NCBI GenBank assembly: GCA_958510875.1
Contig: OY294071.1
Location: 32,642,581 to 32,706,580, forward strand
DNA: 64,000 nt
Origin: Endomychus coccineus
Lineage: Eukaryota; Arthropoda; Insecta; Coleoptera; Endomychidae
Reading direction: 5' to 3'
The position numbers were made by a program, and so were the translations under genes. Of the stretch, positions 22,801-31,800 are shown one piece after another. Under the pieces are notes generated by a model. It was not told where the DNA came from and did not search any database. It worked only from the letters and a program-made list of their open reading frames with translations. The number at the start of each line of letters is the position of its first letter. Position 1 is the first letter of the stretch.

Positions 22801-25800
22801 GAAACATGCCCTAGAGCCGTCGAACCTTTATGGGTTGAGGTAAATATGACAACACGTTTATTTTACTTCGGAATTATGGTTTAAGCTATTTTCAGTATGT
22901 TTTCACTTACGTTGTTTGGTCTGGTGAATAGATAACATGGTTGAAGTTATCACATTTTTATTTAACACGATTGAGATGTTAACTTAGAATTATTTGAAGC
23001 CTTTTATAGTGAATGAATGAATTTGGGTACGTTTGGAAACTGCAGAAATGTAAGTTATTGAAAAATGTCTGCTTTGCTTGAAGTAAATGCTAACGATGCT
23101 TAGCATAATCCCCCCGTATAATTTTCACCAACTGACAATAGTAGAATCGTAACATATTCCGAAAATAGTCTATAACTGTGTGGTAATTACATTGTTAAAG
23201 TGACGTATAGGGGAGAATATTTTGGACTAAAAAGGCATTTCAAGCAGGCCCGGCGGACTCAGAGAGCAATATCCGGAAAGGGAAATCTTTCCCTGTATCT
23301 CATGCTATTTACAGCATAAAGAGATTTTTTGTTTTTTTTTTCTGACACTCGGCCGGGCCTACTATATAATTTTTTTGATGTCGAAAGGGATCAGGGTGTT
23401 TTGTTGCGAACAATAAGTACGCCACTGAATTTATGTTCTTCAAATTTGATTTTAAAATAACCATTAACCAGTTCGGCGAAGTTTTTCGTTATAAACATAG
23501 ATTAATACAAAACGAAAGGCCCAGATAGCCATGATAACAATTTAAATTAAGAGATAAAAGTCAAACAAATTCATTCGGTTTGTCAGGAGAAATGAAATTA
23601 GCGTTCTATTTGTGTATTTTATAAAAGTGTGTTGCATTCAAAAGTTTCTTACTTATATAGTATTACCCCTTTCACGAGGAACAGCATGCTTATCAGATGT
23701 TGGCTTTATTGAGCAACAGCTGAAGTGAAAGGAAGTCTGCATTGGTGTCTTTTTGAACATAGGAGCTCTATCAAACAAGCGGCGGAGATACATGGTATCC
23801 CGCGAGAGGTAATGGGGTGAATTATGAATACCCTTGAAGGTAGACACCTTTCCACGACGTGGCAAGGTTATACTCTGAAAGGCTCGGTATCAGAAGGTTG
23901 TCCACAGGGAGAAGTACTCCCCCCTTTTATACAGTTTGGTCATGGATGAGCTACTAGTAAGGTTCACATCGCCATACCCTCCAAGGGAGCCTACGCGGGT
24001 ACCTTGCAGGAACCTTGATAATTACAGAAGTCTGGTGTGGAGAGAACAAACTCTCCATTCAGTCGGAGAAAGAAGAAGGTGCAAAATCGAGCCTCTGAAG
24101 AAAATGGTAATCGGAGGCAAGTCATTTGACTTTTCAGAGATTGTGCAATATCTAGGAGTCACCTTGGACACAATACTACACTGGCAGAAGCAACTGGAGT
24201 GGGGTTTGGGGCCTAAGCAGCTATTATTATCTTAAGACTCAGTCATGTAGTTCTCGTAAGGTGGATAAAAACCGATACAGTCCAGAAACTTCTGGACAGA
24301 ATACAGGGACTCTTCCTCAGAGACATTACATCTACGAGTAAGAGTAAACCGACTGCAGCATTGAGAGCCTTGCTGGACGTGCCACCCCCTATCAATGACG
24401 ATGAGGAATCTTGCAATGACGGCGGGCTACAGGCTTAGCTGCAATGCCTCCTTAAAGAGAATCCAATCCTGTCTATTTAGGGAGCAGCTTGAAATGCTGA
24501 GATTAGAACTGCAGGACAGAATGAAAGCCCTGTGGTTCGCGGATCAGCATTTCAGAGTCGTGATCCCGTCGAGGGAGGAATGGGGGAACAACACGGCACA
24601 GGCTTTTGCGGACCTAGATATATCGAAGGGTACTCCATGCGAATGGGGGATCTCAACACGGTCTTCCAAGCCGAGATGCTTGCCATCTACAGATGGGCGG
24701 AGAAGCTACTCGACTATGGTAAAATAAATGAGGGCATCTGGATATGTTCGGACATTCAAGCGGCACTCAAAGCACTGAAAAACCCGACTGTTTACCTGGT
24801 ACTTGTCAGGGATACCAAGGAGCTCCTTCACAGACTAGCCGGTGGAAACAGGCTCAACCTGACCTGGATTCCGGGTCACTCAGGTTGGAAAGGGAATGAG
24901 AGAGCGGACAAACTGGCCAAGACGGGGCCAGGTTGGACGGTCTTCAAGACTCCCTTGCTGGTATCCCCTACAACGGGGGTTTATAGATCTTGCGGGACTA
25001 TCAGAGAGATCAGCATGCCTCAGCATGGAGAAGCATTGACAGCTGCCGAACTGCAAAAGCGCTGCTTGGCAATGAGGTAGGCCTAAGGGCAAGCTAGATA
25101 CTCTCGCTAAGTAGGAAAATCATCAGGATAATCTGATGAAATTTAAACGTACGAGGTCTGGCTATTAAATAATGAGACTGTTTATGAAAAAGAGTTTCAT
25201 TTTAAAAATTATTCTACATCAAATGCTCCCCTTCAATGTAGTCCTCCCCCCCTCACCACACACCGTTCCATTCGTTTTTTTCCATTGGTCAAAGCAATGC
25301 TGGAAGTCTTCTTTTGTAAGAGCATTTAGGAGCTCCGCCGATTTTCGCTTCTCTTGCATCGACTTGATCCGGGTTCCTTTTAAGTCAGACTTGATTTTCG
25401 GAAACAGGAAAAAGTCACAGGATGCTAAATCAGGCGAGTACGGCGCATGTTCGAGCATTGGAGTGCCTCTAGCGGCTAAATAACGCTTCACAGACAGCGC
25501 ATTATGGGGAGGTGCGTTGTTGTTGTTGGGACCAACTTCGCACAAACTTTCTTCATGTAACATTTTTCAGACAGTTTCTTTATCGGCGTTTACAGTCTCA
25601 GCAATTATCCGAATGCTCCGCGCCCAATTTCATTGATTTTGGTCACTATTTGAGGGGTTCAAACAAAGACAGGTCGACCTGGACGTTGATCATCTTCGTG
25701 CTCTCTTGGCCTTCAGAAAACCGTTTATAACATTCAAAAACACGCGCACGAGATAGAGAATTTTTAATTTCCGTTGCTCGTGTTTTTCGTCACATATTGT

Positions 25801-28800
25801 TATCGGCACGAGAAAAAAACACGTTCGTTTCTAACCTCTATAAAAAAAATACTACTACAGCGACAAAAACGTGTTTTCGTACTGGAATTGTTGACACTTC
25901 CAGCTATCCAACGCTGCATTTGTTCCCCCCCCCCTACTCCTCTAGGACGTCTTCTGTGCGCGTAGTTTCGTTATTTAATTGCCAGCCTTCGTACAAAGCG
26001 ACACTCCCTTCTATATGAGATGCGAGGGAAACAAAGTGGAAACGTCAACCACTCTCTTTCTTTTCTTTGTGAATGTCCTGCGCCAAATCGAACCAGGTTA
26101 ATCTTGGTTATGTCCGGGGATCATCACGGACGAAGAAAAGGATCTAAGCGTAAAACAGATCTTAAGATTCTGTCGAGCAGCGAGGTATCGCCTGAAAATT
26201 GTGCAGATGATAGTGTACAAGGGTCTTTGGCTAAATGCACTGAACTTTCTATTAAGCCCCTACCATCTCAACCAATACCAATACCTATACAATAGTATAA
26301 ATTAAATTTAAAGAACAAAGTTAAAATTTTCCGTTTAGTAGGAATTAACATTCGTTCAGTGAAAGAAGCAGCCAGAGGCAAGAAGAAATAATGAACATAA
26401 ACGAGAAAGATCAAACGAACAAACTATTTTGAATTCTTCTCGAAATAGTTTAATAAAGGCCAGCTCAGGGTTGAACATACCAAAGGTGAGCCTGAATTTT
26501 ATGTTTGCTGATAAACCAACATTTACTACTAATGGGGTACTTTCATCCCAAAACATACGACATTGGTCTGTAAATAATCCAGAGTTTATTAACTGTAGAA
26601 AACGTGAACGTGTGGTGCTGTATTCTAAACGATATTCTTATAGGACCTTAATTTTTGAATAGGTTAAAGAACATGGTCAAAGTTTTTTAGAATTTCTTTG
26701 GCAAAAATAAAAGTAATAATGCTTTGAACAATTACCAATTTACATTTTGAGAATAAATGGATAGGTCGCATTAGCCCATTAATCAAAAGTGTTTGACATA
26801 AAAATGCCATAGGCTTTGGTCGGTTGACATACAACTTCTACGAAATTGTCATAATTGTTATTTTTTGATGAAATTTGGTATATACCCATTTTAAAGAATG
26901 CCGAATTCAGTGACGTATTTATTAAAAAGCAAAACCACAAAACCAACCAAAATCGAGTGATATCAAAACAAACAAATAATGGACAAGGAATCCAGTGATT
27001 TGTTTATATTTATTTTTTGTTAAATTATCTACACATTTCATAACAAAATTATTAATATCGTAGGTTAGAGATATATTTAGTTTTTTAACATGTCACTCAC
27101 ATTAGCATTAATATAACCTAGTATTTTGCAATTTGATATTATTGATGTTTTCACAATTATTATTAACATTTTCTTTATCTATCCCCATTGAATACGTACA
27201 AGGTTTTTTCGCAAGAGGGATGACTGTCTATTGTTTTCCGTTTTCTGTAAAATCGAATCAAGAAAGTTTTAATTTATAATTATAAATGTATTTCAGTTAA
27301 ATTTAAAAGCCAAAATGAAGCTACTTCTGTGGGGCAAAAATCAAATGATTTAAAAATTATTTGATGGATGTTAACTTTCCTTATAACGTTTCTTCAAGAT
27401 TTAAGGTATTACAAAAGGTGGGTTGTTATTTGAAGAAAAAAAGTTGGGTCAGGTAGGATGTAGCTGTGCACATTCAAGAGTTGCTTAGTTAAAAATAAAA
27501 ATCGATGTGTCAAACATTTTTTATACAATCCTCATTTTTCAAGTTATGGCCTTGTTTCATTATTTTTTAATCACACGGTATATGTACGGCGTACTATTGC
27601 AGGAATTCAAACATCAAATAACAATAAAATAAATCTCTAATGATTAAATAAATAGACAAATTCTCATATGACCTCATAAGTATTCATAACAAAAACATTC
27701 AACGTTTAAATTGAAGCTTCGGCCTTTAAATACATTGCAATATTTAGCAGAACTGATGTATGTTGAATCAGTTCTAATTATATAATTCAAGGATTATTGA
27801 ATGGAAGGAGTTTTCAATGTTATCCTTGATTGAATTTAGTTGCATGTTCTAATGTCGTTTACTTTAATACGTGATTAGATTATTTAACCGCATGCATTAT
27901 CTTCTCATGTGTTTATAAATATTTACTAGTTTCGATGTACCTTTACATTACAGTATAGGTTTTTCAAGCGCTGTTAAGTTCTCTCGACACTGCATCTCGA
28001 TCAAATCTTTTGTCTTCGTTATTTCTAAACTTCCCAGAAAACATATAACTTTTGCTATTCTGTTCCTCTATTTAGAGATATATGTATCTTTCTCAGCAAG
28101 CCCGATTTTGTTGCTTGGAAGCAAGTCAATCATCTACCAGGGTTTCTGGTTGCTGAGACGAAATATTATGCCCTCTGTTGCGAAAAGATGATAGTTTTGC
28201 TATCTGGTGTTTGGAAATAGTTTCTAGTTTTGGACTCTTGTTTCATTTTTTGATTCGCTATCTTTTGCCCAAACGAGAGGAAAACCTATTATGTTCATAG
28301 AAGCTATCGGTGGAATGTTGGAAGAGGACGTTGGTATTGGAATTTTCCTAAAAGTGTGGAAAGACCCTTTGAGCTCCACAACTTAGCTGTTCGATGGAAA
28401 AAGTCTGGTAAAAAGAAGTTCCGCAGGTGGAGGGGTGGCCAGTCTGAGCTTGTCTATTCTCTGGAATCGCCAATAGTAAAATAATTTCCGAAGAGCATGG
28501 ACAAAATATCTATAGAAAAAATAGTTACCGACCACTTTTTTACAATGTTGTAATGGGGTAAATAAATGTATAAGTGGCGCATCTCTCACTAGACGATAGC
28601 GCTCTTCTGAATGGAATCTAAGGGCTTCACCGTATGTTTGGGAGCTGAACTCCAGACGTGTGAACAGTTTTCCAGGTTCCAGAACTGGTGGAATTTATGC
28701 TTTGTATATAATGAGGCGCTGCTTGGGCGTAAAGTAGTTCTCGGCACAGAATAGAAAACCAAATTTCTGTGAAGAAGTTTTTGCAATGAACCTCTCATGA

Positions 28801-31800
28801 TCGCTCCATGAAAGGGTACTGTTAATGGTGATACTAAGGATGGATATCGAGGATTTCACAGGAATAGCTGACATCATTATTAGAGATTGTGGGATAAACA
28901 CAAACTTTTGTTTTCATTAAACTCAAAATTCTTGCGAAACATCATTTATCAAAATTTACATCCAACAGAACGCTGATATGAAGCAGAAACAAAGTTGGTG
29001 TCAAGACCGATCCCTGTGGGACACCAGCGTTGATCTTTCACAAAGAACGTGTTCCGCTGTTTCCTCATCCTTGGGACATAGTCGACATTGAGCATTTTCC
29101 ACTAAGCCATTTTCCAACTTGCTTTGCTGTAGGAGTATTTTAGCCCTTGTTCTCTACGGGTTTATAATGGATGCTTTAGTGTGGGCTAAACCTGGTAAAG
29201 TTTGCCAGTAGTGAATAATTCTACTTTCAGTCCAGAATGATGTAGCTATTTTCCTGGTCCGATAAATTTTGAAGCTGCGCCCTTCCTGGCCACTCGGTGG
29301 TATTGCATTGTTATAAGGAAAGGGGGTCAAAAATAGCTCGAATGTAATGTTTTGAAAGCTGAAACTGTATTTAAAACAATCTCCTCTTGTACTCTTAACT
29401 ACTTGCATTAAATGCGTTTCACAGCTGGAGCTGCTTCGCAACTCTTTAATTTGGGTCCTGAACTTTCATTCCATCGTGAGAAAATAAGCATTGAAAGAGT
29501 TGAAATTGTTGTTCCACTTTTCAGAAGGGAGTACAAAAGGGTCAACAAAAGCAAGCGTAACGGTTTTAAACAATCGCAAGCAATATTTCTGATGTAAATA
29601 TTAGGTATACTTGAATTTGTGATTGCTCCATTTTATCAGAATGTGTGGTATGAGAAAACTAATATGGTCAGCTGTAGCTTATTTTTCTTCTTTCTTACTC
29701 CTGGTATACCAAAAGGTTTTTTATGTCCGTTTGAAAGATTTCTTTTTGTTGGAACAATGTAACATTTCGAACCGTTACACTAAACTTATGTATTAAGGCA
29801 TTTTTTACCAGTACTTTTATTCTTGAATAGTAGACTTCCGCGGATAACTTATCTTGAAAAACCTTGGCTTCCGGATGGATTTCCCGTCACAATAGCTCGA
29901 CTTGATGCCGACGTTTCGCCAACCATTACAGGTGGCATCTTCAGGGCAGGCTTGAGGCTTGAACTGAAACTGGTTCTACTGGTTTCTGTAGTCGTATTTA
30001 TTGTAGGAAAAATCCTTCACTATACACAGTTGGTTAACTCCGTTCCGGTGGTTAACTCCGTTCCGGCACCTGACCCTGCCGTTATGTGATCATGTGCGAA
30101 ATGGAATTTTCGAGGATGGGTTTCCAAATGTTGGGAAGGTAATATCCTGAGTCACGGTTTTAGTCCAGTGCATTTAGGAAATTTTTATAGTGGTGACCCA
30201 GCATTTTTGTATACATTTTTTCTCTTACCCCCCGTTCGAAACGGTCTCCTTCGGTGAGTTTAACTCTATGTTTACGCACCCCTAAAACAACCCTTTCGCC
30301 GCCATCTTTGATTTGGTTTTTTATTTGGAATTTTCATATCTCGCATTCTAATTATCGAAGTCATAAACTTGGTGTCTTTGGATTCGCTTTGAGTTATATT
30401 TTCAACAACGTTATATGACAAAAAGCTGTGCGCTTAACGGGAAAAAAGTGATTGCCCTTCAAAGTCGACAGAACGGCTTGGAAAAAAAGTTTTTTTCCTT
30501 TTCGGCTCCTATCTTTTTTTCAGTTCACCTGAAGCTTTTTCGTAAGAGGACTTTATTAAGGATAAAGTAATTTCTAGAATTAAAAAAAAATTATCCCGAT
30601 ACGACCATTTCTAGCCTGTCAATCCACGCGCGCAAAGTTGCTATGTTCCGCGCGGGCCTTCGAAACACGCTGAATAGCGCTTGCGCTCCTAGCTGCATTT
30701 CGTCGTAATACGACTTGTCCTTCGTTCATTCATTGAAATGAACGATTGTTATGCATTATACATTGTTTAAATATGGCTATTTGTTTAATAAAAATTTTGT
30801 TGCAGTTGATTTTCATTTAAAAAATCAACATATCGATATTCTTTAATAATTTATCGGTACATCAAATAATTCCTTATTTTGAACTTGGAACTGTGTTCAT
30901 ATTGAAACAATTAATATTTCGACGGGTTTTACCTTTAAAAAAGTTTTTGTTTCTGCTTCTTCCGAACTCAATTCCGCACCACCCTTGAGGTTGAGTTCAC
31001 GGCGCGTTTTTTGTAATGTGGTTTCCCCGATAGGCCTACTTCACAGTTTTCACTTTTTCTCCAGTGAATTTCTCACCCTGTCATGATATTAATAGCCATC
31101 GTCATCTTCATTCTCACTGATCACAGGTGATTGGCTTGCTTTTCTTTTCAATGAAGCGGTTGATCCGAGTAAAGGTACCATCGTTGGAAGTTCGTCATCA
31201 ACTTCGTCGTCTTCGTCATAGGAGTCCTCTACATCTTCTTTCGCGTTCGTGCAGGTTTCTCCACAGCAAATCTTGCACAAAACAGAACATTTCAAACCTG
31301 CTTTGCGACATCCACAAGCCCAGCTACAGCTGGTTGTACATCCACAGGATATAATGTCCAGAAGTATGCGTGGTATCGGTCGTCATTGGCTCCAAAACTC
31401 CGTTTCGTTCTTTCCATCCCCAGTCAAGTGCATTTTTCTCTGCACCGATCCACTTTTGCACTTGATGATATGTTCGAAGGGAATGTTGCCTCGCTGCTGA
31501 GCCCGTGGGAGGTAAACGCCATAAGTCGGTTTTGATTTGCAGTCCAGCTCGCGAAAACATTTTGTAGCGCAACTGATCGATGGAAGAGTCGCGTTCTTTT
31601 CCTCCATACAGCGCAATAAATACCGATTATCCAGCTGCAGCGATGTTGTTTTGTCCAGGGTTGCTCTTTCTAAATAGTTTGAGTCCTTCTCGAAGGTAGA
31701 CGTTCTTTTTAATTACCTCAATTATTATTTTTTTGCCCATTCCACAAATCGCAGACACAGTATCACATCCCGAAAACGCGTGCATGAAAAGTAAATGTTC

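Noticed and set aside
25774..26018. Overlapping 63- and 73-codon frames
   Set aside because: Low-complexity, no domain, within an ABHD17 intron.
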